This document shows, piece by piece, positions 8,266-16,469 of a stretch of 40,182 nt of DNA (its first letter is position 1; each line of letters begins with the position of its first letter). The stretch lies in assembly GCA_029936935.1 (NCBI GenBank), contig JAPYRQ010000009.1:1-40182 (forward strand), written 5' to 3'. A program made the translations under genes and the position numbers. A model generated the notes under the pieces. That model was not told the origin of the DNA, searched no databases, and saw only the letters and a list, made by a program, of their open reading frames with translations. This DNA is from Dehalococcoidia bacterium (lineage in GTDB: Bacteria; Chloroflexota; Dehalococcoidia; Lucifugimonadales; UBA1127).

Positions 8266-8295
8266 GTCGCTTCCTCCGCTTCTTCCGTTGTGTAC

Positions 8296-8700
8296 TTAAG
8301 ATGCTCCAGCCCAGCCGGATTCCGATAGGTCCACGGTGACACCGTCCGGGCCGCTGAACTTGACCTCAACATTCCCCCGGGCTTCCATGTGCTCCGTCCC
8401 CGGGTAAGGGCGATGCACCGCGCCAGCCCCTTCAATCTTCGCCCGGGCCTCATCCATGTCCTCAATCTTGAACCCGAAGTGGTGGATACCGGTGTATCGA
8501 AGCTGGCCCTCTGTGGTTGCAGGGTCATCGTACTTGAACTTGAGGATGGCTAGATTGATGTAGCCGTCAGTGAGGTAGTAACCCTCAGCAGTGGGTGAGT
8601 TCAGCTTCCCGACCTCTTTCAGACCAAGGCCGTCAATGTAGAACTTCGCCGTTGCTTCCGGGTCTTGGGTAGCAAGCGCTATGTGTTTGATCCTGGCCAT
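8296..8700 (-). CDS. VOC superfamily protein, copy 2
   Basis: This 134-aa protein is strongly similar to the neighbouring VOC protein: both share MARIKH, the TQDPEATAKFY block, AEGYYLTDGYINLA and the C-terminal GWAGAS. It is a tandem duplicate. The conserved His residues lie at IKHIAL and IHHFGFKIEDMD; the C-terminal metal position is again Asp (VDLSE). The ATG at 8700 was chosen over 8799 because GGGAGGAGAAG lies just upstream and the alignment with the paralog starts there. A promoter on the same strand (8743-8771) would drive both copies. Confidence 0.85.
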   Translation of the reverse strand: MARIKHIALATQDPEATAKFYIDGLGLKEVGKLNSPTAEGYYLTDGYINLAILKFKYDDPATTEGQLRYTGIHHFGFKIEDMDEARAKIEGAGAVHRPYPGTEHMEARGNVEVKFSGPDGVTVDLSESGWAGAS

Positions 8701-8742
8701 CACTTCTCCTCCCTCAGTGCTCATTCCTCGATTGATGGGCCT

Positions 8743-8771
8743 AGTGTAGTGACCTGTTTTTGCATCGTCAA
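8743..8771 (-). promoter_or_regulatory. sigma70-like promoter for the VOC pair
   Basis: Read on the minus strand, TTGACG (8766-8771) is followed after 17 nt by TACACT (8743-8748), about 43 nt before the start of VOC copy 2. Confidence 0.6.
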
Positions 8772-8781
8772 CGCCCTCGCG

Positions 8782-8811
8782 TGGACAGCGGTAGGCCATG
8801 GAACGTACAGT
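8782..8811 (+). promoter_or_regulatory. candidate promoter for the F420-type reductase gene
   Basis: TGGACA (8782-8787), an 18-nt spacer and TACAGT (8806-8811) lie 31 nt before the ATG at 8843. It is back to back with the VOC promoter, so the two divergent units could share control. Confidence 0.4.
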
Positions 8812-8842
8812 GGCGAATACTAAGCAAGGTGGGAGAACAACA

Positions 8843-9211
8843 ATGGATTATGCAATACGGAGCGCCCTGGGGGTAGATGAACTCATCGATATCACAACGG
8901 TCGGCCGAAGCAGCGGCCAGCCGCGTCGCATCGAGATTTGGTTCCACTACATCGACGATGCGGTCTATCTCAGCAGCATGCCAGGGAAACGGTCATGGAA
9001 CGCCAACCTGCTGGCCAACCCGGACTTCACATTCCACTTCAAGCAGAGCCTCGTCCGTGATGTAACCGCCCGGGCCACGCCTGTGACCGACGCGGCCACC
9101 AAACGCGATGTGTTCGCCAAGATGAAAGACGCCGAGTCCCGCATGTCGCACATGGACATCGACATCTGGGTTGCCGAAAGCCCGTTGGTCCTGGTGGAGT
9201 TCCCGAACTAG
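8843..9211 (+). CDS. Ddn-like deazaflavin (F420)-dependent nitroreductase family protein
   Basis: This 122-aa protein has a split-barrel fold. The pattern TTVGRSSGQPRRIEIWFHYIDD followed by SMPGKRSWNANLLANPDFTF matches the DUF385/PF04075 family, where GRxSGxPR and the W-x-xNLxxNP segment frame the F420 site. These enzymes use F420H2 to reduce quinones, nitro-compounds or other activated double bonds. The ATG at 8843 follows GGTGGGAG; the longer 8798 start lacks support. The stop codon overlaps the stop of the next, convergent VOC gene. Its placement suggests a reductive step or quinone protection during aromatic oxidation (inference). Confidence 0.78.
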   Translation: MDYAIRSALGVDELIDITTVGRSSGQPRRIEIWFHYIDDAVYLSSMPGKRSWNANLLANPDFTFHFKQSLVRDVTARATPVTDAATKRDVFAKMKDAESRMSHMDIDIWVAESPLVLVEFPN

Positions 9212-9546
9212 ACAGGCCAGCACTCCTCCGTAACGTCTACTCGGTTGCCCTCAGGATCTGGTATCCAGCTCTCCGCCACAGCTCCGCTGACCGGGCTGCG
9301 TCTCGTCGTCTTGGCTTGTTCCTCGATTGCATCAACACTGTCGACGTGGAACCCAAAGTGGTTGATGCCCCATGGTCTATCAGGGAAGCTGATCAGCGCC
9401 AACCCAACATGCCCGTCAGAGAGGTAGATAGTGCCGTTATCGCCACGGAGCTTAATCTCCATGCCGAAGACACTCTCGTAGTAACTCGCGCTGGCCTCCC
9501 GGTCTTCAACGTTTATCGCGATGTGTCGAATCCTTGGTTGTGCCAT
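9208..9546 (-). CDS. VOC superfamily protein, copy 3
   Basis: This 112-aa single VOC module is more divergent than the pair at 7.8-8.7 kb. RIRHIAINVEDREASASYY and INHFGFHVDSVD give the His-bearing strands, and IPDPEGNRVDVTEE is the C-terminal strand, again with Asp at the usual Glu position. GGAGGG precedes the ATG. It lies 17 nt downstream of the SDR gene on the same strand, so the two may form one operon. An isomerase or lyase role on an SDR product is possible but unproven. Confidence 0.83.
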   Translation of the reverse strand: MAQPRIRHIAINVEDREASASYYESVFGMEIKLRGDNGTIYLSDGHVGLALISFPDRPWGINHFGFHVDSVDAIEEQAKTTRRSPVSGAVAESWIPDPEGNRVDVTEECWPV

Positions 9547-9563
9547 TTCACCCTCCGCTGCCC

Positions 9564-10313
9564 TTAAATCGCCAGGTAACCACCATCAACGACTAGCTCA
9601 GTACCCGTGATGTAGGACGCGTCGTCAGAAGCCAGGAACAGGACGGCAGTCGCCACTTCATCCAACTCGCCGACTCTCCCCATCGGTATCTTTTCCGTCA
9701 CCAGATACTCATGTCGCTCAGGGGGCCGTATGGTGCCGCTCATGGGTGGCATGATGCCCGGATGGACAGAGTTGACGCGAATACCTTGCTTTGCGTTCTG
9801 CACAGCTGCCGACTTGGTCATGATGCGGACGGCGCCCTTGGATGCGTTGTAGCCCATGTGCGTCTGTTCCATGCCTACAAAGCCGGATATCGATGAGATG
9901 TTGATGATGGAGCCGCTCCCGGTCTTCCGCATCGCAAGAATGGCATGCTTCATCCCCAGGAAGACGCCCTTTGCGTTCACGTCCATCACCGTGTCCCAAG
10001 CGTCCGTTTCCAGCAAGTATGGCTCGTGGACGCCATCCATACCGGCGTTGTTAACCAGGATGTCCAACTTCCCAAACCTTGCCACGGCATCAGCCACAAC
10101 CGCTTCCCAGTTCTTCTCGTCCGTCACGTTGAGGTGGCTGAATACCGCCTCACCACCACTCGTGTTGATTGCATCCGCCACGGCCTGACCCTCTGTGTCC
10201 AGTAAATCGGCAATGACAACCTTCGCACCCTCGCTCGCGAAGAGCCTGGCCTCTGCCTCGCCCATTCCGCGCGCGCCACCCGTCACTATTCCAACTTTTC
10301 CTGCAAGTCGCAT
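9564..10313 (-). CDS. short-chain dehydrogenase/reductase (SDR)
   Basis: This is a 249-aa classical SDR that oxidises alcohols or reduces ketones with NAD(P). It has the dinucleotide motif TGGARGMG, NNAG after strand 4, and the Ser-Tyr-Lys catalytic set (IINISSISG and YNASKGA). The C-terminus WxTGxxLxVDGG is read as ITGTELVVDGG. An Asp at the end of strand 2 (VIADLLD) favours NAD over NADP. GGAGGAAC lies 3-4 nt before the ATG. It precedes a VOC gene. In this island it could act as a dihydrodiol or side-chain dehydrogenase, but nothing in the sequence fixes the substrate. Confidence 0.9.
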   Translation of the reverse strand: MRLAGKVGIVTGGARGMGEAEARLFASEGAKVVIADLLDTEGQAVADAINTSGGEAVFSHLNVTDEKNWEAVVADAVARFGKLDILVNNAGMDGVHEPYLLETDAWDTVMDVNAKGVFLGMKHAILAMRKTGSGSIINISSISGFVGMEQTHMGYNASKGAVRIMTKSAAVQNAKQGIRVNSVHPGIMPPMSGTIRPPERHEYLVTEKIPMGRVGELDEVATAVLFLASDDASYITGTELVVDGGYLAI

Positions 10314-10377
10314 TGTTCCTCCGGGTTCCTGTGTTCGTTTAGCCTCACCAGTATAGGGGATAACCCAGCCCTTCGCC

Positions 10378-10406
10378 TTGCAAGGTTCATCAGGGCTGGA
10401 TAGACT
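10378..10406 (+). promoter_or_regulatory. sigma70-like promoter for the alpha/beta hydrolase gene
   Basis: TTGCAA (10378-10383), a 17-nt spacer and TAGACT (10401-10406) lie about 50 nt before the ATG, in the divergent space to the SDR gene. Confidence 0.5.
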
Positions 10407-10455
10407 GCAGCGGTCACATTTGCCAACAGGGAATCAACATGGATGAGGGAATGCT

Positions 10456-12468
10456 ATGAACACTGAAGTCCGCCTGACGTTCAACCGCAAGTTCAGCTTT
10501 GCAGATGGGCACTCGTATGGGAATTCTGGTCCTTACGAGCGATGGGTCGGCACAGCAAGCTACGCCCTGGACCCTAACGACCCCACCAACGCCAACATCG
10601 TTGACCTGGAGTACGCTCCAAGGAACGCTAAGGGGCTGGTTGAGTTCAGCGCGGATGTCGATCTCCTGAAGCCGGTTGACCTGGCCAAAGGGAACCGCCG
10701 GATTCTGTACGATGTGAACAACCGGGGCAACAAGACCGCCCTTCCCAGCTTCAATGACGCCCCCAGGCTCCCTGACCCGACGACCCTTGCCGATGGCGGC
10801 AACGGCTACCTAATGCGGATGGGCTACACCGTGGTCATCTCCGGATGGCAGGGAGACCTGATTCCGGATCCCATCCTGGTGGTCACAGAACTTCCGGAAG
10901 CGCTGAAGGACGGGAAACCCATCCAGGGCACCATCAGACAGGAGTTCATCGCCAACGACGAGGGCGTGTTGTCCATGCCCCTCAGCGGACATCGCGTCAT
11001 ACGCAGCTATGAGCCCACCGACGAGGCCAGCGCAACCCTCACCGTTCGGGAGCTTGAACGCGATGAGCGCAAACCCGTAGCTCGCGAGGAGTGGTCCTTC
11101 TCCACAGTGTCGGCAGATCCCACGGGAAGCCTGAAGGTCACGCCGTCGTCCACCCATCTCTACATGAAGAACGGGTTCAAACCCGGCTACATCTATGAAC
11201 TCATATACCAGACCCAGGGCTCCAAAGTCATGGGCCTGGGCATGGTAGGCATTCGTGATTTGCTATCGTTCCTGCGCTACGACGATGTGGATGCGGACGG
11301 CACACCCAACCCGCTGGCAGGCGCTATCGATAAGACGTACACCTACGGACAGTCGCTATCGTCGAGGACAGTCCGTCAATTCATCTATGACGGCTACAAC
11401 GCAGACCCGTCAGGTCGAAAGGTATTCGACGCCGTTTATCCCCACGTCTCCGGTGGCGGCAGACTCTTCATGAATAGTCGTTTCTCTCAGGTCGGGCGCT
11501 ACCCACGTCAGCACGAGGAGCACCAGTGGCCATCTGAGTGGTACCCCTTTGCCTACTCCGCTGTGCCGGACCCGTTCACTGAGGATTTGGATTCCGTGCT
11601 GAAACGACCGGATACTGATCCCCTGGTGATGCACACGCACACCAACACGGAATACTGGCAGCGTCATGCATCGCTGGGCCACACAGACCCCAGGAATGGC
11701 GATGACCTGGAGCTTCCCGAAAATGTCCGTATGTACGTCATAGCCAGCGCACAACACGGTGGCGCAGGTCTATCCGAGGGTGATTACACCCAGCAGCTGC
11801 CCAACGTGATGGCCACAGGCCCAACACTGAGGGCTGTGCTCTCCCTGATGGATCGTTGGGCTACAGACGGCACACCGCCGCCGGCAAGTCGCGTACCCCG
11901 TCGTGCGGAGAACACCCTTGCGGTGCCGGAAGAGGTATTGGCGAACTACCCCGCAATACCTGGGTTCAACCTCCCCCCATCGCCAAGTCGGCTGCCGAAG
12001 TACAACTATGGCCCTGACTTCGATAAGGGCTTCATCACAGAGCACCCGCCTACTCCGGTCGCTGGCCAGGAGTACCAGGTGCAGCTGCCAGTAGTCGACG
12101 AGGACGGCAACGACATCGCTGGTGTGCGTACGCCCGACATCCAGGTGCCGGTAGGGACACACACCGGCTGGAGTTTGCGGAAAGAGGGCGTAGCAAAGGG
12201 TGATTTCTTCTCACTGACAGGAAGCTTTGTGCCCTTTGCACGGACAAAGAAAGAGCGTGAGGCTGCCACAGACCCGCGCCTGTCCATCGAAGAGCGGTAC
12301 AGCAGTCATGATGATTATGTCAACGCGATAGCGAATGCGACCAAGAAACTTGTTACCGATGACCTGCTTATCCAGGAGGACGCAGACCGGTACATTGCGG
12401 CAGCCAAAAAGCGGAACCCACTGGACCCAGAGGTGCCGTTGTTGCCCCTGGCTCTGGCTAACAGCTAG
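10456..12468 (+). CDS. large alpha/beta hydrolase domain protein (PF20091-like)
   Basis: This 670-aa protein has no signal peptide. The arrangement resembles the Abhydrolase_10 family: an N-terminal beta-rich domain (NSGPYERWVGTASYALDP, YDVNNRGN, GYTVVISGWQGD), then the hydrolase core with the nucleophile-elbow-like GQSLSSRTVRQF near residue 296 and a C-terminal His-containing part. Family members are mostly annotated as putative esterases or hydrolases of unknown substrate. The usual elbow GxSxSG is altered to GQSLSS here. GATGAGGG precedes the ATG. It may release aromatic units from esters upstream of the Rieske oxygenases (inference from position). Confidence 0.7.
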   Translation: MNTEVRLTFNRKFSFADGHSYGNSGPYERWVGTASYALDPNDPTNANIVDLEYAPRNAKGLVEFSADVDLLKPVDLAKGNRRILYDVNNRGNKTALPSFNDAPRLPDPTTLADGGNGYLMRMGYTVVISGWQGDLIPDPILVVTELPEALKDGKPIQGTIRQEFIANDEGVLSMPLSGHRVIRSYEPTDEASATLTVRELERDERKPVAREEWSFSTVSADPTGSLKVTPSSTHLYMKNGFKPGYIYELIYQTQGSKVMGLGMVGIRDLLSFLRYDDVDADGTPNPLAGAIDKTYTYGQSLSSRTVRQFIYDGYNADPSGRKVFDAVYPHVSGGGRLFMNSRFSQVGRYPRQHEEHQWPSEWYPFAYSAVPDPFTEDLDSVLKRPDTDPLVMHTHTNTEYWQRHASLGHTDPRNGDDLELPENVRMYVIASAQHGGAGLSEGDYTQQLPNVMATGPTLRAVLSLMDRWATDGTPPPASRVPRRAENTLAVPEEVLANYPAIPGFNLPPSPSRLPKYNYGPDFDKGFITEHPPTPVAGQEYQVQLPVVDEDGNDIAGVRTPDIQVPVGTHTGWSLRKEGVAKGDFFSLTGSFVPFARTKKEREAATDPRLSIEERYSSHDDYVNAIANATKKLVTDDLLIQEDADRYIAAAKKRNPLDPEVPLLPLALANS

Positions 12469-12485
12469 ACCGCTTTCGCACAGAC

Positions 12486-12567
12486 TTGACCCATTGAAAA
12501 AAGAATACTATTCTTTCGTTTAAAAGACGTGGCAACAGTCACGTCATTGAGGTATGGTACCTAGGTA
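12486..12567 (+). promoter_or_regulatory. promoter and palindrome upstream of the second Rieske gene
   Basis: TTGACC (12486-12491), a 17-nt spacer and TATTCT (12509-12514) form a good sigma70-like promoter. About 44 nt downstream of the -10 lies the perfect 10-bp palindrome TACCTAGGTA (12558-12567), a possible repressor site. AAAGAA and TTCTTT flank the spacer end and could form a weak hairpin. Confidence 0.5.
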
Positions 12568-12602
12568 TCCAAGGCAAAATTCACTCGCAGGGGAGGAACA
12601 GC

Positions 12603-13907
12603 ATGCTGACCACAGAAGAAAACGAACTTATTTGTAGGGTTGGACCCGGGACGCCGATGGGCGATGTAATGCGCCGATACTGGCACCCCCTGATCATTTC
12701 CGATGAACTTCCGGAGCCTGACTGCGCACCGATTCGCGCTCGGCTCCTTGGAGAACAGCTCGTAGCCTTCCGTGACACCAACGGCGATGTTGGCATCGTA
12801 GCTGACTCCTGCCCGCATCGCGGCGCATCCATGTTCTTTGGCATCAACCAAGAATGCGGCCTCATGTGCATCTACCACGGCTGGAAGTTTGACGTGAACG
12901 GCAACTGTGTCGATATGCCGTCAGACATTCCCGGCAGCAACTTCATAGACAAGGTGCATATCACCGCATACCCAACCGTTGAATCAGCAGGCGTCATCTG
13001 GGTGTACATGGGACCCAAGGAGCACCAGCCGCCGCCCCCCAACTACATCTTCAACAACCTGCCGGCTGACCATGTGATTGCTTTCCGTGTGCCCATCTAC
13101 TGCAACTATCTGCAGAGCATGGAAGGGAACATTGACTCCACTCACCTGGGCACGCTGCACGTGTACCACCAGGACAAAGTACCTGTCGACCTCGACAGCG
13201 ACAAGCCTGGTTACCCATCTGCCAAGTTCTCCCTCTACACCAGGGCCAAGTATCGCTATGCCCGAGTAGACGTACAGGACACAGACTACGGTTTCCGGCT
13301 GATTGCAGAGCGCCCCACGGACCAGGGCAACAAGCACATCCGCACCAACTGCCTGGTACTCCCGTACACAGCATTCATCGCTTCACAGCGAAGTGGTTCC
13401 GGCGGCGTCCTGATTCAGGTGCCGATTGACGACGAGACGAACCAGCGCGTAGGCATTCGCTACAACGTCAAGGAGCCCTTCACGGCTGCAGAGCGTCGTT
13501 CCACCATCGAGCAGGGCGCGCTCATGGATCCCGTAGACCCCAAGAAGCGCATGAAGCGCATCGACAACGACTACATGCTGGACCGCTGGGCGCAGAAGAA
13601 CACGGTTCTTGCCGGAATCTGGCCCATCCCGGAGCAGGACTACGCCCTCATTGAGACGATGGGTGCCATCTATGACCGCTCCAAGGAACATCTCTACGGC
13701 GGTGACGCCGCCATCATCCGATGCAGGCAGATGCTTCTCTCCATGGTCAGGGACTTCCAGGAAGGCAAGCCCTTGCCTGGACTTGACCCGAGTGTCCAGA
13801 CCCAGAAGATTCGCTCTGAAGAGATCATCATCGGCCCGGACGATGACGCATGGTTGGTTGGCGCCGATGCCGGTGAGAACACCGTACGCGGCGAGCGACT
13901 CCGCTAG
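12603..13907 (+). CDS. Rieske non-haem iron oxygenase alpha subunit, paralog 2
   Basis: This 434-aa protein is collinear with the other two Rieske genes at the N-terminus. The 2Fe-2S ligands are Cys70 and His72 (CPHRG) and Cys89 and His92 (CIYHGW). The catalytic Asp and His set lies in GNIDSTHLGTLH, and the third ligand Asp in IPEQDYALIETMG, followed by EHLYGGDAAII. The sequence GPGTPMGDVMRRYWHP is typical of phthalate 4,5-dioxygenase-like oxygenases. It is about 12 residues longer than paralog 1, mainly in the substrate-pocket region, and is the most divergent of the three. GGGGAGGAAC precedes the ATG. Ring hydroxylation or O-demethylation is predicted; the electron-transfer partners are not nearby. 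Confidence 0.92.
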   Translation: MLTTEENELICRVGPGTPMGDVMRRYWHPLIISDELPEPDCAPIRARLLGEQLVAFRDTNGDVGIVADSCPHRGASMFFGINQECGLMCIYHGWKFDVNGNCVDMPSDIPGSNFIDKVHITAYPTVESAGVIWVYMGPKEHQPPPPNYIFNNLPADHVIAFRVPIYCNYLQSMEGNIDSTHLGTLHVYHQDKVPVDLDSDKPGYPSAKFSLYTRAKYRYARVDVQDTDYGFRLIAERPTDQGNKHIRTNCLVLPYTAFIASQRSGSGGVLIQVPIDDETNQRVGIRYNVKEPFTAAERRSTIEQGALMDPVDPKKRMKRIDNDYMLDRWAQKNTVLAGIWPIPEQDYALIETMGAIYDRSKEHLYGGDAAIIRCRQMLLSMVRDFQEGKPLPGLDPSVQTQKIRSEEIIIGPDDDAWLVGADAGENTVRGERLR

Positions 13908-13918
13908 TAACTATGGAA

Positions 13919-13965
13919 ACGCTCAGGGTTTTGTGGCTCATTGCCGTGAACCCTGGGCGTTTTTG
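13919..13965 (+). terminator. intrinsic terminator after Rieske paralog 2
   Basis: ACGCTCAGGGTT (13919-13930) pairs with AACCCTGGGCGT (13949-13960), 12 bp with one G-T pair, and is followed by TTTTTG TTTTC. It separates two Rieske genes only 93 nt apart, which argues for separate control of each. Confidence 0.85.
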
Positions 13966-14000
13966 TTTTCAGAAATTCACACCAAAGGAAAGGGAAGTAA

Positions 14001-15263
14001 ATGCTGACACCAACAGAAAACGATTTCCTATGTAACACAGACGTGGGGACACCCATGGGGACCCTCATGCGCAGGTTCTGGATTCCCGCATTGCTATCTG
14101 AGGAGCTACCCGCACCGGACAGCGACCCTGTTCGAGTGACCCTGCTGGGAGAGCAGCTCATCGCCTTCCGTGACACGGACGGCAAGGTCGGTCTCATTGA
14201 TAATTACTGCCCCCACCGTCGCGCCAGCATGTTCTTCGGTCGTAACGAAGAATGCGGCCTGCGCTGCGTGTACCACGGGTGGAAGTTTGATGTGAACGGT
14301 GACTGCGTGGACATGCCCTCAGAGCCCGCAGAGAGCAACTTCAAGGACAAGGTGAAAATCACCTCATATCCCTGTGTGGAAAAGGGTGATATCGTCTGGG
14401 TCTTCATGGGACCCGCGGACAAGATGGCTGAGCTTCCCCACATGGAGTGGATGGACGTTCCGGCAGAGAACCGCAAGATTGCCAAGCTGGTCTATGAGTG
14501 CAACTACATCCAGTCCATTGAGGGTGAGATCGATACCACCCACGCCGCGTTGCTGCACAGTCGGCTGGATGCAGAGGAAAAGGCTGCTACTGCCACCACA
14601 CTGGGCGGTAAGTATCAATACAAGGACAAAGCAGCTCGTTTCTTCGTGAGTGAGAAGGAACATGGCCTTCTTATCGGCGCACGCCGGGAAGCCGAAGAAG
14701 ATAGCTACTACTGGCGCATCAGCCGGTGGTTGTACCCCTTCTACTCCATGATTCCCCGTGAGCCCTTCGGCACGACCCGTTGCGGCATCTGGTACCCCAT
14801 GGACAACGAGAACACCTGGGTCATTCTGGTGCTCTGGCACAAGGACCGCCCGCCAACAGACGATGAGTCCCGGGAGATATACGCGTGCCGCGACTTGATT
14901 CCTGGCACCTGGTATCCCAAGCAGAACCTCTCGAACGACTACATGATCGATCGAGATATCCAGAAGCACGAGACCTACAGCGGCATTCCTACGTCCAGTG
15001 GCCGCGCTCAGGACTCCGCAATGATGGAGACCATGGGCAAGCTCATTGACCGCACGCATGAGCACCTGGGCACCAGCGACACTGCCATCATTGCGATGCG
15101 TAAGACACTGACCAAGGCCGCCCGTGATCTGGAAGAGGGCATTGAGCCCTACGCCGCAACCCACCCGGACGTGTACAAGGTCCGTTCCGGTGGAGCGTTG
15201 CTTCCCAAGGATGTTTTCTTCTCTGACGATAAGGAAGTATTGGACGACATCACCGTCGCTTAA
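14001..15263 (+). CDS. Rieske non-haem iron oxygenase alpha subunit, paralog 3
   Basis: This 420-aa protein is closest to paralog 1. Both share the run from NYCPHRRASMFF to RCVYHGWKFD and CVDMPSEPAESNFKDKV. The ligands are Cys70, His72, Cys89 and His92. GEIDTTHAALLH holds the catalytic Asp and two His, and RAQDSAMMETMG the third iron ligand. A 34-nt stretch around the first Rieske motif is identical at DNA level to paralog 1. The pocket regions differ strongly, so the substrate is probably not the same. AAAGGAAAGGGAAG precedes the ATG. A terminator follows, so it is its own transcription unit upstream of the LigJ pair. Confidence 0.92.
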   Translation: MLTPTENDFLCNTDVGTPMGTLMRRFWIPALLSEELPAPDSDPVRVTLLGEQLIAFRDTDGKVGLIDNYCPHRRASMFFGRNEECGLRCVYHGWKFDVNGDCVDMPSEPAESNFKDKVKITSYPCVEKGDIVWVFMGPADKMAELPHMEWMDVPAENRKIAKLVYECNYIQSIEGEIDTTHAALLHSRLDAEEKAATATTLGGKYQYKDKAARFFVSEKEHGLLIGARREAEEDSYYWRISRWLYPFYSMIPREPFGTTRCGIWYPMDNENTWVILVLWHKDRPPTDDESREIYACRDLIPGTWYPKQNLSNDYMIDRDIQKHETYSGIPTSSGRAQDSAMMETMGKLIDRTHEHLGTSDTAIIAMRKTLTKAARDLEEGIEPYAATHPDVYKVRSGGALLPKDVFFSDDKEVLDDITVA

Positions 15264-15286
15264 ATTCTGAATCACTATTGGGAATA

Positions 15287-15329
15287 AAGAGGAGCCTGCG
15301 CCGGGATTTCTGACCAGGCTCCTCTTCTT
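15287..15329 (+). terminator. intrinsic terminator after Rieske paralog 3
   Basis: AAGAGGAGCCTG (15287-15298) pairs perfectly with CAGGCTCCTCTT (15315-15326), followed by CTTGTTT. It lies about 24 nt after the stop. Confidence 0.85.
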
Positions 15330-15433
15330 GTTTGTAACGCTACCGCCCCTTCCACTTGAGCACAGAGCGTGATAGCATCCCCAAGTCTTGCGCCTACGCG
15401 CGTGAAGCTATGCAACCCAGCAAGGAGAAATAG

Positions 15434-16444
15434 ATGATCATCGATATCCATGGACATTACACCACTGCCCCACCTCAGCTAAGAGAGTGGCGGAACAAGA
15501 TGATTGCGGACTTCAAGCCCGGTGTCCCTTTCAAGGACACATTCACCATCACTGACGATGAGATCATTGAGACCATCACCAAGGGTCAGTTGAAGCTTCA
15601 ACAGGACCGCGGCACAGATGTGGCGTTGTTCTCCCCCACCGCGGGCGGCATGGCTCACCACTATGGCGATACAGCCATGAGCCTCCATTGGACGCGGACA
15701 GTGAATGACCTGATCAAGCGGGTCTGTGATCTTTTCCCGGACAACTTCATTCCGGTCTGTCAGATTCCTCAGTCACCAGGCGTTTCCCTGGAGAACTGCA
15801 TTGAAGAGTTGGATCGCTGCGTTAACGAGATGGGGTTTGTCGGCCTGAACGTGAACCCTGACCCGTCAGACGGCTACTGGACCGACCCTCCCATGCAAGA
15901 CAAGTGGTGGTACCCGCTCTATGAGCGAATGGCAGAGCTTGAAGTACCTGCCATGGTTCATTCCAGCATGTCCTGCAACCCTAACTTCCATGGGACTGGC
16001 GCCCACTACATCAATGGAGATACATCCTTCTTCATGCAGATGATTCAGGGTGACCTCTTCAAGGACTTCCCAACCATCAAGTTCGTCATTCCCCACGGCG
16101 GCGGCGCAGTCCCTTTCCACTGGGGTCGATATCGCGGCATCGCCCAGGACATGGGCAAGCCCACGCTGGAAGAACACTTGATGGACAACGTCTTCTTTGA
16201 CACCTGCGTGTATCACCAGCGAGGAGTCGACCTCATGGCCGATGTCCTACCTGCTGATAACATCCTTTTCGCGTCAGAGATGATCGGGGCAGTCAGAGGC
16301 ATCGATGTCCGCACAGATCGCTACTACGACGATACCAAGCCCTATGTTGATAACGCCCCTGGCCTCAGTGATGAGGACAAGGCCAAGATCTTCGAAGGCA
16401 ACGCCCGGAGGGTCTACCCTCGCCTCAAGAACTACCTGAAGTAA
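15434..16444 (+). CDS. ligJ: 4-oxalomesaconate hydratase-like (LigJ-type) protein, copy 1
   Basis: This 336-aa TIM-barrel metalloenzyme begins MIIDIHGHYTTAPP, giving His6 and His8 in the same positions as LigJ. Other LigJ-like blocks are the NPDP segment after GFVGLN, PAMVHSS (third His), IPHGGGAVPFHWGRYRG and FASEMIGAVRGID with the ligand Glu. LigJ hydrates 4-oxalomesaconate to 4-carboxy-4-hydroxy-2-oxoadipate, the substrate of the RraA-type aldolases also encoded in this window. AAGGAGAAAT precedes the ATG. A second LigJ-like gene starts 25 nt downstream, then two FAH genes, probably all one operon. A related decarboxylase or hydrolase activity cannot be excluded. Confidence 0.82.
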   Translation: MIIDIHGHYTTAPPQLREWRNKMIADFKPGVPFKDTFTITDDEIIETITKGQLKLQQDRGTDVALFSPTAGGMAHHYGDTAMSLHWTRTVNDLIKRVCDLFPDNFIPVCQIPQSPGVSLENCIEELDRCVNEMGFVGLNVNPDPSDGYWTDPPMQDKWWYPLYERMAELEVPAMVHSSMSCNPNFHGTGAHYINGDTSFFMQMIQGDLFKDFPTIKFVIPHGGGAVPFHWGRYRGIAQDMGKPTLEEHLMDNVFFDTCVYHQRGVDLMADVLPADNILFASEMIGAVRGIDVRTDRYYDDTKPYVDNAPGLSDEDKAKIFEGNARRVYPRLKNYLK

Positions 16445-16469
16445 TCACAGTACGGACAAGGGAGTACAC

